Positions 36,859-45,583 of a stretch of DNA of 64,000 bases are shown here, one piece after another. Positions within the stretch are counted from its first letter, which is position 1. Each line of letters opens with the position of its first letter. The position numbers and the translations under genes were made by a program. The notes beneath the pieces were generated by a model. The model was given only the letters and a program-made list of their open reading frames with translations. It was not told where the DNA came from and ran no database searches. Source of the stretch: Flavobacterium lipolyticum (lineage in GTDB: Bacteria; Bacteroidota; Bacteroidia; Flavobacteriales; Flavobacteriaceae); assembly GCF_020905335.1 (NCBI RefSeq), contig NZ_JAJJMN010000001.1:2170001-2234000 (forward strand), in the 5' to 3' direction.

Positions 36859-37282
36859 TACACACAAAGGTATAAAAGATAGAAGGAAAATAGATTTATT
36901 TTTTAGATTCTGTTAACGATTCATTGAAAAAAGTTTAGAAAAGGCATTTTTTTTGGATCGAAAAGCGAATAATTACATTCAAATTGCTTCCTGAACTGGC
37001 ATTATATTATATTTGTAAACCGTTGGGTGTAATTAACAAAAAAAATGACTTGACACATAGAAATATAGATTTTAGGTGTAAAAAAGAGGATTAAAAAAGA
37101 AATATATTTCTTTCACATAGTAAGATATGTGTGTTTAAATGAAGTGAAACGTCTTTTTTAGGAAAACAGAATCTATGTCACTATGTGTTGAAATGAATTA
37201 TACTAAATTAGGTATTTGTAAGTGAAATAAAACTACCCTAAAAAACGTTTACTTGAAAAACTCTTTAAAACCAAAATACGAT
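36859..37282. other. 424-bp intergenic region with an inverted repeat
   Basis: A TTG (36984-36986) and TATATTTG (37008-37015) form a promoter-like pair with 21-nt spacing on the plus strand, ~268 nt ahead of the next gene. Words around 37051-37075 (gacacatagaaatatagattt) and 37169-37190 (aatctatgtcactatgtgtt) are complementary and form another dispersed-type long hairpin. No gene was recognised. Confidence 0.55.
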
Positions 37283-37996
37283 ATGCGACTACTATTTAGC
37301 TGTTTGTTTTTAGTATCGTTTTTTAATTCTTTTGCTCAGGAAGTAAAGCCGGAGGTTAAACCAGAAGTGAAACCTGTTGTTAAAATAGATTCATTGTATC
37401 GGGAAGATCAGTTTTATTTCTCCGTTACCTATAATCTTCTGACTCAGATTCCACAAGGACTTAAACAGAATAAATTCTCTGTCGGGCTTTCTACCGGTTT
37501 TCTGCGTGATATGCCAATCAATAAAAGCAGAACGGTTGCCATTGCAGCGGGTTTGGGTTTGAGTTATCAAAATTATAATCAGAACCTGACTATTGCTAAA
37601 GGAGCAGATGGTGAGTTGATTTATGACGTAACCGATTATAATGATATCAAATCAAACCGATACAAGCAGTATATGGTTGATCTTCCGATAGAATTTCGTT
37701 GGAGAAATTCGACCTACGAAAGTTATAGATTCTGGAGGATTTACGGAGGATTCAAACTGAGCTATGTTTTTTCTAATAAGTCTCTTTTAGACACCGGAGA
37801 AGAGTCTCATAAAATTTCGAACAATCCTGATATAAACAGGCTTCAGTACAGCGTATATTTGGCTGTTGGTTATAACACCTGGAATCTTTACCTCAATTAT
37901 GGATTAAACCCTTTGTTTAAAAATGTAACAACGGTTTCAGGACAAAATATTAATGTAAGAACGCTGAATGCGGGATTGATTTTCTACATTTTATAG
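37283..37996 (+). CDS. Outer-membrane beta-barrel protein (porin/PorT-like)
   Basis: A 237 aa protein from the ATG at 37283, which starts the signal peptide MRLLFSCLFLVSFFNSFAQ; an in-frame TTG 30 nt upstream would add a charged lead and is rejected. After the signal comes a short VKPEVKPEVKP repeat tether, then a beta-barrel with aromatic-rich strands (YFSVTYNLLTQ, RFWRIYGGFKLSYVF) and C-terminal LNAGLIFYIL. The overall plan recalls PorT-family proteins, but membership of the type IX secretion machinery is not shown. Its end overlaps the convergent next gene by 6 bp. Confidence 0.78.
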   Translation: MRLLFSCLFLVSFFNSFAQEVKPEVKPEVKPVVKIDSLYREDQFYFSVTYNLLTQIPQGLKQNKFSVGLSTGFLRDMPINKSRTVAIAAGLGLSYQNYNQNLTIAKGADGELIYDVTDYNDIKSNRYKQYMVDLPIEFRWRNSTYESYRFWRIYGGFKLSYVFSNKSLLDTGEESHKISNNPDINRLQYSVYLAVGYNTWNLYLNYGLNPLFKNVTTVSGQNINVRTLNAGLIFYIL

Positions 37997-38623
37997 CCAT
38001 AAATACAGAAACAATAACTGCGGTAAAATTCCAATAAAAGTTCCAATCACTAACTCATTAGGAGAATGGGCTTCCATTTCTAAGCGTGATGAAGCGACAA
38101 TTCCCGTCATTAAAATCAGGAAAGCACTCCAGTAAGGATTTTGCAATTGAAGATGTGTGTTCAGTCCAATTACAAAAATGGTGAATCCGCTAAGGGCCAT
38201 CATGTGTAAGCTTGCTTTTATTTTGAACAGCGAGTAAATCAGAGCCAGAATGGTACTGAACAAAGCGCCCAGAAAAAAGAAATGCAATTCAGGATAACGG
38301 CTAATGACGATGCTTCGTTTTACCAGTAAAATATACAAAAAGCACTGTAAAATCAGAGGGATTTTGCGTTGTGAAGTTTCGTGTATCATAATAGAATTCA
38401 CACGCCCCGTCGAACGTAGTAAAAGATAAAACAGTATGGGTACTAAAATGGTGATGATCAGAATTTGAAGCAGCACATAATATTTTTCCTGAGTACTAAA
38501 GAGATCGTGTTTGAAGAAAAGATAAAACAAGGTGGCATACATCGATATAAAAATCGGATGAAAGATATAGGAGAATATAGGCAGGATTCTTTTCAAAACG
38601 TTGTATTTAGTGGTGTTAAGCAA
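37991..38623 (-). CDS. Multipass membrane protein, divergent PAP2-like
   Basis: A 210 aa protein with about six hydrophobic helices. Near the C-terminus SSRLEMEAHSPNELVIG fits PAP2 phosphatase motif 3 (SR-x5-H-x3-D) with Glu in place of Asp. Motif 2 (PSGH) is replaced by LHMMALSG and motif 1 is unclear, so phosphatase activity is doubtful. The gene ends convergently with the barrel gene. Similar proteins are common and uncharacterised in Flavobacteria. Confidence 0.65.
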   Translation of the reverse strand: MLNTTKYNVLKRILPIFSYIFHPIFISMYATLFYLFFKHDLFSTQEKYYVLLQILIITILVPILFYLLLRSTGRVNSIMIHETSQRKIPLILQCFLYILLVKRSIVISRYPELHFFFLGALFSTILALIYSLFKIKASLHMMALSGFTIFVIGLNTHLQLQNPYWSAFLILMTGIVASSRLEMEAHSPNELVIGTFIGILPQLLFLYLWL

Positions 38624-38799
38624 ATATAAACAAATAATGTTTTTTTGCTACGAATCGTGTGAATTAGCAGGAGTTAAAATTCGTGCAATTCGCGACAAAC
38701 TTTTTAGTAATCTGTGGCAAAAAGTGCCACAAAGAATTAGTGAAAATTTGTGAAATTCATGGTAAACCTTTTTTTAAATTTGACAAAAAGAAAATCTTA

Positions 38800-41271
38800 A
38801 TGAGCATAAATGTAAAAAGCCTTATCCCGGTTCTCAATGCCGAATGGACAGGTTCAGATTCTGATGTTTTTGTTGACCATATTTCGATCGACAGCCGTTC
38901 TCTGCAAAACGGTTCCAAAACTTTGTTTATTGCCCTGTCGGGGATTAATAATGATGCTCATTTGTATATTGCAGAATTGATAGAAAAAGGAGTTCAGAAT
39001 TTTGTAGTACAGCATATTCCTGAAGATGTAAAAGGAAAAGCCAGTTTTTTGGTGGTCAAAAATACACTACAGGCTTTGCAGGAATTTGCAGGTTATTACA
39101 GAGATTTGTTTCATTTCCCTATTATCGGATTGACCGGAAGTAATGGCAAAACGATAGTAAAGGAATGGCTTAATTTCTTGTTGAGTCCGGACTTTAATAT
39201 TATCCGAAGTCCTAAAAGTTACAACTCTCAGGTAGGCGTTCCGTTGTCTGTAATTGCTATTAATGAAAAACATAATCTGGGAATTTTCGAAGCCGGAATA
39301 TCTACGGTTAATGAAATGGTGAAACTCGAAAGAATCATTAAACCTAATATTGGAGTTTTAACCAGTATTGGTTCGGCACATGATGAAGGATTTAAAAATC
39401 TGGAAGAGAAAATAGACGAAAAGTTACTGCTTTTTAAAAACTCGACCGTTATTATTTATCAGAACAACAAGCTTGTAGACGAAGGTCTTGCGAAGTTAAG
39501 TCTGGACTATCTTTTACCGGAACGAGTACTTTTTTCATGGAGTTTCACTGATGAGTCGGCAGATGTTTTTGTCGTGAAACGTGTTAATGAGGACGAAACG
39601 ACCAGTATTCAGGCCCGTTATAAAAATGAAATTTTTGATCTAGAAATTCCATTCAGTGATTCCGCTTCCATAGAAAATGCGATTTCCTGTCTCTTGGTTT
39701 TGCTTTACATGAAGTACGATGCCGAAACCATTCAAAATCGATTTCAGAATTTATACCCCGTGCAAATGCGTTTGGAGGTTAAAAACGGAATCAACAATTG
39801 TAGTATTGTCGATGACAGTTACAGCTCAGACTTTCAGTCACTCAAGATAGCATTGGATTTTTTAGAGAGTCAGCAGAAAAAGAACGCGTCAAAAACAGTT
39901 ATTCTGTCGGATATTTTCCAAAGCGGATTTTCAAATGAAGAATTGTACACCAAAGTAGCACAGTTGATTGCGGATAATAAAATAAACCGTGTCATTGGAA
40001 TAGGAGAAACTATTTCTTCCTTTGCCGCTAAATTCTCAAACTGTATTACTTTTCCCAATACAGCTGAATTTATTGCGCAAATGGAGGGTCTGAATTTCGA
40101 AAATGAAGCCATTTTAATTAAAGGAGCGAGATCGTTTCAGTTTGAAGAAATTGTGTCATTACTCGAAGAAAAAACGCATGAAACGATTCTGGAGATCAAT
40201 CTGAATTCGATTAGCCACAATCTGAATTACTATAAATCGAAATTAGCGGCTAACGTTAAGCTAATGGTGATGGTGAAAGCATTTGGTTATGGAAACGGCG
40301 GACTTGAAATTGCAAAACTGCTCGAACATCACAAAGTAGATTATTTGGGTGTGGCTTTTGCCGATGAAGGAATCTCTCTAAAAAATGGTGGAATAAAACT
40401 ACCAATTATGGTGCTGAATCCGGAATCGACCAGTTTTCCTTCGATTATACAATACCATTTAGAGCCAGAGATATATAGTGTCAAAGGATTAAAAGCATTT
40501 TTGAAAATTGCAAGAGAAAAGAACCTCAAAGATTTTCCGATTCACATAAAGCTGGATACCGGAATGCATCGTTTGGGTTTTGAAGAAAATACACTGGAGG
40601 AATTGATTGAAACTCTCAGAGGAAATTCGACCGTAAAAGTAAAAAGCGTGCTGTCGCATTTGGCAACAAGTGACGAAGTGAAGCATTTTGATTTTGTGAG
40701 ATCCCAGATTCACCTGTTTGAAAATTTGTCTTTAAAATTGATTACGGCTTTGGATATTAATCCGATTCGTCATATACTGAATACTTCCGGAATAAGTAAT
40801 TTTCCCGACGCGCAATACAATATGGTACGTTTAGGAATTGGTTTGTATGGAGTTTCGAACGATCCTGCTGAGCAAAAATATCTGGAAAATGTAGGTACTC
40901 TGAAATCAATTATCTCTCAGGTACGAACAATTCCGGGAGGAGACAGCGTTGGTTACGGACGTCGTTTTATGGCAGATAAACAAACCAGAGTTGCCACCAT
41001 ACCCATTGGATATGCAGATGGAATTTCGCGCTTGTGGGGAAATAAAGTAGGGTATGTGGTGATTAAGGATCAAAAAGCATTTATTTTAGGAAGTGTTTGT
41101 ATGGACATGCTCATGGTCGATGTCACCGATATCGATTGTAAAGAAGGTGACTCGGTAATTGTTTTTGGAGAAAGTCCAACGGTTATTGAAATGGCAACTG
41201 CTTTAAAAACAATACCGTATGAAATTATGACCAGCATATCACAACGGGTGAAAAGAGTGTTTTTTAGATAA
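38800..41271 (+). CDS. murF-alr: Bifunctional MurF ligase / alanine racemase
   Basis: An 823 aa fusion making and using D-alanine for peptidoglycan. Residues 1-~455 are UDP-MurNAc-tripeptide:D-Ala-D-Ala ligase (ATP loop GLTGSNGKT at 110-118, SYNSQVGVPLSV). Residues ~460-823 are a PLP alanine racemase (PLP-Lys in MVKAFGYGNGG, HLATSDE, GIGLYGVS, SVGYGRRF, GYADGISR). The ATG at 38800 is chosen because it gives MSINVKSLIPVLN, whereas the 39 codons upstream are repeat-like DNA. The fusion is the usual Bacteroidetes arrangement. Confidence 0.95.
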   Translation: MSINVKSLIPVLNAEWTGSDSDVFVDHISIDSRSLQNGSKTLFIALSGINNDAHLYIAELIEKGVQNFVVQHIPEDVKGKASFLVVKNTLQALQEFAGYYRDLFHFPIIGLTGSNGKTIVKEWLNFLLSPDFNIIRSPKSYNSQVGVPLSVIAINEKHNLGIFEAGISTVNEMVKLERIIKPNIGVLTSIGSAHDEGFKNLEEKIDEKLLLFKNSTVIIYQNNKLVDEGLAKLSLDYLLPERVLFSWSFTDESADVFVVKRVNEDETTSIQARYKNEIFDLEIPFSDSASIENAISCLLVLLYMKYDAETIQNRFQNLYPVQMRLEVKNGINNCSIVDDSYSSDFQSLKIALDFLESQQKKNASKTVILSDIFQSGFSNEELYTKVAQLIADNKINRVIGIGETISSFAAKFSNCITFPNTAEFIAQMEGLNFENEAILIKGARSFQFEEIVSLLEEKTHETILEINLNSISHNLNYYKSKLAANVKLMVMVKAFGYGNGGLEIAKLLEHHKVDYLGVAFADEGISLKNGGIKLPIMVLNPESTSFPSIIQYHLEPEIYSVKGLKAFLKIAREKNLKDFPIHIKLDTGMHRLGFEENTLEELIETLRGNSTVKVKSVLSHLATSDEVKHFDFVRSQIHLFENLSLKLITALDINPIRHILNTSGISNFPDAQYNMVRLGIGLYGVSNDPAEQKYLENVGTLKSIISQVRTIPGGDSVGYGRRFMADKQTRVATIPIGYADGISRLWGNKVGYVVIKDQKAFILGSVCMDMLMVDVTDIDCKEGDSVIVFGESPTVIEMATALKTIPYEIMTSISQRVKRVFFR

Positions 41272-41340
41272 TTTTAACAAATTGTCAATAAAATTACGTA
41301 TTTTCGAAAATCAATTAAGTATAAACTAAAATAATCGATT

Positions 41341-41757
41341 ATGGGATTTTTTGCAGATTTTAAAGCTTCTTTGCTGAAAGGTGATGTGTTGAGTTTAGCA
41401 ACAGCAGTTGTTATTGGTGGCGCATTTGGAAAAATAGTGGGTTCTGCTGTAGACGATATTATTATGCCAGTTGTTGGTTTACTTACGGGGGGAATTGATT
41501 TTACTCAAAAATTTGTTACGCTCGATGGTAATAGTTATCCCAATTTAGCTGCTGCTAAAGCTGCCGGAGCCGCAGTAATTACCTATGGAAATTTGGTTCA
41601 GGCAATCATTAACTTCGTAATTATATCATTTTTTGTATTTGTGGTATTAAGAGCTGCTGAAAAGGCTAAGAAAAAAGAAACAGTAGTTGAGGCGGCACCT
41701 GCCGGTCCAACTCAAGAAGAACTACTTACGCAAATTAGAGATTTGCTTAAAAAATAA
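41341..41757 (+). CDS. mscL: Large-conductance mechanosensitive channel
   Basis: A 138 aa pentameric inner-membrane channel that opens under hypo-osmotic tension. TM1 and its glycine-rich gate are visible in [20 protein letters not shown] and [19 protein letters not shown]2 in [21 protein letters not shown], and a C-terminal amphipathic helix ends TQIRDLLKK. Length is normal for the family. It follows murF-alr by 69 bp but has its own terminator. Confidence 0.96.
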   Translation: MGFFADFKASLLKGDVLSLATAVVIGGAFGKIVGSAVDDIIMPVVGLLTGGIDFTQKFVTLDGNSYPNLAAAKAAGAAVITYGNLVQAIINFVIISFFVFVVLRAAEKAKKKETVVEAAPAGPTQEELLTQIRDLLKK

Positions 41758-41780
41758 TTCCGCTACACTAAGTCTAACTA

Positions 41781-41810
41781 AACCGTTCCTTAATTGGGGC
41801 GGTTTTTTTT
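41781..41810 (+). terminator. Intrinsic terminator after mscL
   Basis: A stem aaccgttcc / ggggcggtt (with two G-T pairs), loop ttaatt-like, then eight T. Confidence 0.85.
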
Positions 41811-41856
41811 ACTATTTGTTTGTTTTGTAACATTTTGTTATTTTTTGTGAAGCACG

Positions 41857-41886
41857 TTGTTTTGACTTTTATTATGTATACTTTTG
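41857..41886 (+). promoter_or_regulatory. Promoter of asd (TTG-N19-TACTTTTG)
   Basis: TTG at 41857-41859 and TACTTTTG at 41879-41886 with exactly 19 nt between match the Bacteroidetes housekeeping consensus. The ATG follows 38 nt later. Confidence 0.75.
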
Positions 41887-41924
41887 CATAACAAAATAAA
41901 TTAATTCATACTAAACATATAAAA

Positions 41925-42914
41925 ATGAGAATAGCAGTCGTAGGTGCCACTGGTATGGTTGGCGAAGTAATGCTTAAAGTTTTAGCAGAAAGAAATTTTC
42001 CTGTTACAGAGTTAATTCCGGTAGCTTCTGAGAAATCAGTAGGAAAAGAAATTGAATATAAAGGAACAAAATACAAAGTGGTAGGACTGCAGACCGCAGT
42101 GGATATGAAAGCTGATATTGCTGTTTTTTCGGCAGGTGGTGAAACTTCGCTGGAATGGGCTCCAAAATTTGCTGCAGCCGGTACAACGGTTATTGACAAT
42201 TCATCAGCATGGAGAATGGACCCGACTAAAAAATTAGTGGTTCCTGAAATCAACGCTTCGACTTTAACCAAAGAAGATAAAATTATCGCAAACCCAAACT
42301 GTTCAACCATCCAAATGGTGTTGACTTTGGCTCCATTGCACAGAAAATACAATATTAAGAGAATTATAGTTTCTACCTATCAATCGATCACCGGAACGGG
42401 TGTGAAAGCGGTAAGACAGTTAGAAAATGAGTACGCCGGAGTTCAGGGCGAATTGGCTTATAAATATCCAATTCACAGAAATGCTATTCCACATTGCGAC
42501 AGTTTTGAGGAAAACGGATACACTAAAGAAGAAATGAAACTAGTTCGTGAAACTCAAAAAATTCTTGGCGATAATACGATCAGAGTAACCGCTACTGCAG
42601 TTCGTGTGCCTGTTGTGGGCGGACACAGTGAGGCCGTAAACGTTGAGTTTACGAATGATTTTGATGTAAATGAAGTACGTGAAATTTTACACCATACAGA
42701 TGGAGTAGTAGTTCAGGATAACTTAGATACTTTTACGTACCCAATGCCATTGTTTGCAGAAGGTAAAAATGATGTTTTTGTAGGTAGAATTCGTCGTGAC
42801 GAAAGCCAGCCAAACACTTTAAACCTATGGATTGTTGCTGATAACCTTAGAAAAGGAGCTGCAACAAATACGATTCAAATCGCTGAGTATTTAATCGCGG
42901 CAGGTTTGGTATAA
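41925..42914 (+). CDS. asd: Aspartate-semialdehyde dehydrogenase
   Basis: A 329 aa NADP-dependent enzyme of the Lys/Thr/Met pathway that reduces aspartyl phosphate to the semialdehyde. Signatures are VVGATGMVGEVMLKVL at the N-terminus, the catalytic Cys in IIANPNCSTIQM, VSTYQSITGTG, and the substrate-binding RVPVVGGHSEAVNVEF with catalytic His. Length is normal. It has its own promoter and terminator. Confidence 0.97.
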   Translation: MRIAVVGATGMVGEVMLKVLAERNFPVTELIPVASEKSVGKEIEYKGTKYKVVGLQTAVDMKADIAVFSAGGETSLEWAPKFAAAGTTVIDNSSAWRMDPTKKLVVPEINASTLTKEDKIIANPNCSTIQMVLTLAPLHRKYNIKRIIVSTYQSITGTGVKAVRQLENEYAGVQGELAYKYPIHRNAIPHCDSFEENGYTKEEMKLVRETQKILGDNTIRVTATAVRVPVVGGHSEAVNVEFTNDFDVNEVREILHHTDGVVVQDNLDTFTYPMPLFAEGKNDVFVGRIRRDESQPNTLNLWIVADNLRKGAATNTIQIAEYLIAAGLV

Positions 42915-42948
42915 ACAGAGATTAAATAAAATTGTTATAAAGAGAAAG

Positions 42949-42981
42949 CCGTAATTGCAGCAATGCAGTTGCGGTTTTTTT
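42949..42981 (+). terminator. Intrinsic terminator after asd
   Basis: An imperfect stem ccgtaattgca / tgcagttgcgg with loop gcaa, then eight T. Confidence 0.82.
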
Positions 42982-43030
42982 GATGCATAAACTTAAAAAT
43001 TATAAATTAGCTGTTGTAAAAATCAATGAT

Positions 43031-43534
43031 ATGAATTTCGATAACTATAAAATAATAGCCAATTACAATACCTGTAAAACAGACTTGTTTGTAGCGGATG
43101 AAGAAGAGATTCTGGCTTGTGAGAAAACGCTAAATATTCTTTTTGATGAAGATTACAAAGCGTATGTTTCAGAATTCGGAAGCGGAATACTTGGAGGGAC
43201 CTACGTACGGATTTATCTTCCCGAAACAATAATGCTGACACTTGACGAGTGGAGAAAGCGTATAACAGAATATTGGTTCTGGGATGAAGGAAAGGACGTG
43301 CTTACGAAAGAAGAAGTTTTGAATTCCGTAAGAATAGGAGACACGTACGATGGCGATGAGATTATTCTTTTAAAAAACGAGTACTTTGTACTGCCAAGAC
43401 ATAGTGAAATGATCTATAAAGCAGGAACTACACTTGAAGAAACAATCACCTGGTTGTGTTCGTCGGGAATTCTGACGGAAGCATTTTCTGAAAGAAATTT
43501 TGAACCATTTAATCCGGGAGAAATTACGGAATAA
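43031..43534 (+). CDS. SMI1/KNR4 (SUKH) family protein
   Basis: A 167 aa protein from the ATG at 43031 (MNFDNYKIIANYNTCK); in-frame starts at 42980-42983 fall on the T run of the asd terminator. The SUKH pattern is visible in EEILACEKTLNILFDEDYKAYVSEFGSG and the later EIILLKNEYFVLPRHSEM. SUKH proteins commonly act as immunity proteins to polymorphic toxins, but cytoplasmic regulatory roles also exist. The next gene, 24 bp on, belongs to the CbrC family, also linked to toxin tolerance. Confidence 0.75.
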   Translation: MNFDNYKIIANYNTCKTDLFVADEEEILACEKTLNILFDEDYKAYVSEFGSGILGGTYVRIYLPETIMLTLDEWRKRITEYWFWDEGKDVLTKEEVLNSVRIGDTYDGDEIILLKNEYFVLPRHSEMIYKAGTTLEETITWLCSSGILTEAFSERNFEPFNPGEITE

Positions 43535-43558
43535 TTAATAAAAAAAGCTTTTATAATT

Positions 43559-44107
43559 ATGGAATTACCTAGGTTTAAATATAGTCCTAATGCATACGAA
43601 ATAGATGTTTTTACTGAAGAAGAAGGAATTTGTTCAATTTGTAGTGTAAAAAGAAACTTAAAATATACAGGTTCTTTTTACAGCATTGAAGAACCAGAAT
43701 ATATTTGTCCATGGTGTATTCATGATGGGAGTGTATCAAAAAAGTATAATGGAGAGTTTAATGATTATAGCGGTATTGAAAAGATATCTCCAGATCCTTC
43801 AATTCAAAGTAAAATCAATATTTCTGAGAAGCACTTATTGGAGGTATGCGAAAGAACCCCCAGCTACGTAAGCTGGCAACAAGAAGTATGGCTAACGCAT
43901 TGTAATGAGCCGTGTGCTTTTATTGGTTATGCAAACAATAAAATTATCGAACCGTTTTTAGATGAGCTTAAAGAAGATATTGAGGTAAATATTGGTTACG
44001 ATCCAGAGCTTATTCGTAAGTACTTAACAACTGACGGAAGCCTGGTCGGTTACTTATTTCAATGTGTAAACTGTGGACAGCATAGACTACATGCAGACTC
44101 TGATTAA
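43559..44107 (+). CDS. CbrC (UPF0167) family protein
   Basis: A 182 aa protein. LPRFKYSPNAYEIDVF, then CSICSVKRNLKYTGSFY, EYICPWCIHDGSVSKKY and C-terminal FQCVNCGQHRLHAD are typical CbrC/UPF0167 signatures, with paired CxxC motifs that probably bind zinc. The E. coli namesake affects tolerance to colicin E2. It lies 24 bp behind the SUKH gene and is followed by a terminator, so the two form a small operon. No toxin gene adjoins them. Confidence 0.85.
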   Translation: MELPRFKYSPNAYEIDVFTEEEGICSICSVKRNLKYTGSFYSIEEPEYICPWCIHDGSVSKKYNGEFNDYSGIEKISPDPSIQSKINISEKHLLEVCERTPSYVSWQQEVWLTHCNEPCAFIGYANNKIIEPFLDELKEDIEVNIGYDPELIRKYLTTDGSLVGYLFQCVNCGQHRLHADSD

Positions 44108-44140
44108 GTAAGTCTGTAGATTAGTTTGTGTAACAGCTAT

Positions 44141-44173
44141 AAAAAAAGCGAGAATTTTACTTCTCGCTTTTTT
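44141..44173. terminator. Bidirectional hairpin terminator
   Basis: A stem aaaaaaagcgagaa / ttctcgctttttt with loop ttttac lies between the convergent cbrC-like and ferredoxin genes. Confidence 0.92.
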
Positions 44174-44177
44174 GTAT

Positions 44178-44495
44178 TTAATATTCCGGGGCCAGTTCTA
44201 ATTCCAGGCCTTCTAATTCTTCAGTAATAGGGATCTGACAACCTAAACGGCTATTAGATTTAACATAAAACGCTTCCGAAAGCATAGCTTCTTCTTCATC
44301 TCCCATTTCCGGTAATGCAACATCATTTAGAACGTAACACTGGCAAGAGGCACACATTGCCATTCCTCCGCAAGTTCCTTCAACAGGAAGTTCGTATGCT
44401 TTGCATAACTCCATTATGTTCATTGCCATATCAGTCGGAGCTTGTAATTCGTGTATAACTCCTTCTCGATCTTTAATCTTTATTAATACATCCAT
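44178..44495 (-). CDS. [2Fe-2S] ferredoxin, adrenodoxin type
   Basis: A 105 aa electron carrier. The cluster ligands are visible as C-x5-C-x2-C in GTCGGMAMCASCQCYV plus the distal Cys in SRLGCQIPI. The C-x5-C spacing places it in the adrenodoxin/ISC-type ferredoxins. NifU-like and Mrp genes for iron-sulfur cluster handling lie just upstream on the same strand, so a role in cluster assembly or P450/hydroxylase electron transfer is plausible. Confidence 0.92.
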   Translation of the reverse strand: MDVLIKIKDREGVIHELQAPTDMAMNIMELCKAYELPVEGTCGGMAMCASCQCYVLNDVALPEMGDEEEAMLSEAFYVKSNSRLGCQIPITEELEGLELELAPEY

Positions 44496-44555
44496 TTTAA
44501 TTAGTGGAATTTTACGGGTTCGGATCTTATAACGTGAAAAAATCCTTAAATTATA

Positions 44556-45038
44556 TTAACTGTTTTTGATACTAAATGCGTATTCTTTTTTGTTACCTTC
44601 TTTAAGGTGCATTTTTACCCCAAGAGTATTTCCGTTTTTCTCTAATATCGTTACTATGGCAATTACAGAATAATAATCTTTATCAGATTGAAAAACCAAA
44701 GTTCCTTCATAGGTTGAATTCATTACTCCCTGTTTGTCTGTGGTAACAGATACTTTTCTCGGGTGAGAGAATTGTGCAACACTATAAGTTGCTTTGTTGG
44801 CAAACTTTGCTTTTCCGCCACAAATGTCGAACAGAAAATCATAGTTTCCAATTCTCAGGCTTCCTTCTTCTTCGTTGGCATTAGTCGAAAATACAATCTG
44901 ACCTGTGTATTTAAAATCCGACCATTCTTCAGAATCATTTAGCCAAGCTTTGTCAACAACTAACGTTTGAGTGGTTTGTTGCGCATAATTTACAGAAACA
45001 CAAAATAATAATAAAAACAGAGCGTAAAACTTCTTCAT
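44556..45038 (-). CDS. Uncharacterised exported protein
   Basis: A 160 aa protein with a signal peptide (KKFYALFLLLFCVSVNYAQ). The mature domain is beta-rich (WSDFKYTGQIVFSTN, GNYDFLFDICGGKAKF, YEGTLVFQSDKDYYSVIA) and holds one Cys. I recognise no family. It lies between the ferredoxin and NifU genes on the same strand but is separated by ~60 and ~216 bp. Confidence 0.7.
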   Translation of the reverse strand: MKKFYALFLLLFCVSVNYAQQTTQTLVVDKAWLNDSEEWSDFKYTGQIVFSTNANEEEGSLRIGNYDFLFDICGGKAKFANKATYSVAQFSHPRKVSVTTDKQGVMNSTYEGTLVFQSDKDYYSVIAIVTILEKNGNTLGVKMHLKEGNKKEYAFSIKNS

Positions 45039-45254
45039 AAAATTTAAGATTTAAGGGTTATGTGACAAATTTAATTAAATAAGTGACAATTCCTTAACTA
45101 AAACTCTTAAATATTTGTATTATATTTTGCTAAAAACGCAACAACCCGTTTATTTAGCACTGTTTTTTTGCGAAATTATAAATTAAACGATATAAGGCGC
45201 TATTATTCTTGTTAAATCGATGAAATCGAATTGCTGAGAAAAATCGCGTTTTTA

Positions 45255-45494
45255 TTACATTATATTAACCACCGTTTCTATTTGTGGGGCATATTTTTTT
45301 ATAGTGGTCTCAACTCCTGCTTTTAGCGTCATTTGATTTACACTGCAGCTGATACATGCTCCTTCAAGACGAACTTTAACGTGTTTGTCATCTTCTATAG
45401 AAATAAGCGTAATGTCTCCTCCATCAGAATTTAAAAAAGGTCTGATTTCGTCAAGAGCTAATAATACGTTGCTTGTTAATTCTTCTGTTGTCAT
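45255..45494 (-). CDS. NifU C-terminal domain protein (Fe-S scaffold)
   Basis: A 79 aa protein from the ATG at 45492-45494 (MTTEELTSNVLLALDEIRP); nine earlier in-frame codons fall in a ctaattttctaatt repeat and were excluded. IRPFLNSDGGDITLI and the cluster-binding CISC in LEGACISCSVNQMTLKAGVE are diagnostic. It carries or delivers [4Fe-4S] clusters. It lies 89 bp behind mrp on the same strand, which fits joint work in cluster maturation. Confidence 0.93.
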   Translation of the reverse strand: MTTEELTSNVLLALDEIRPFLNSDGGDITLISIEDDKHVKVRLEGACISCSVNQMTLKAGVETTIKKYAPQIETVVNIM

Positions 45495-45583
45495 AATTTT
45501 ATCAATTAGAAAATTGGTCAATTAGAAAATTAGACAATTGTATGCATTATCTAATTTTCTAATTATCTCATTATCTCATTATA

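Noticed and set aside
38683..38799. Open frame extending murF-alr by 39 codons
   Set aside because: It is translated from intergenic repeat words (gtgccacaaag, gaaattcatgg); MSINVKSL at 38800 fits the family start.
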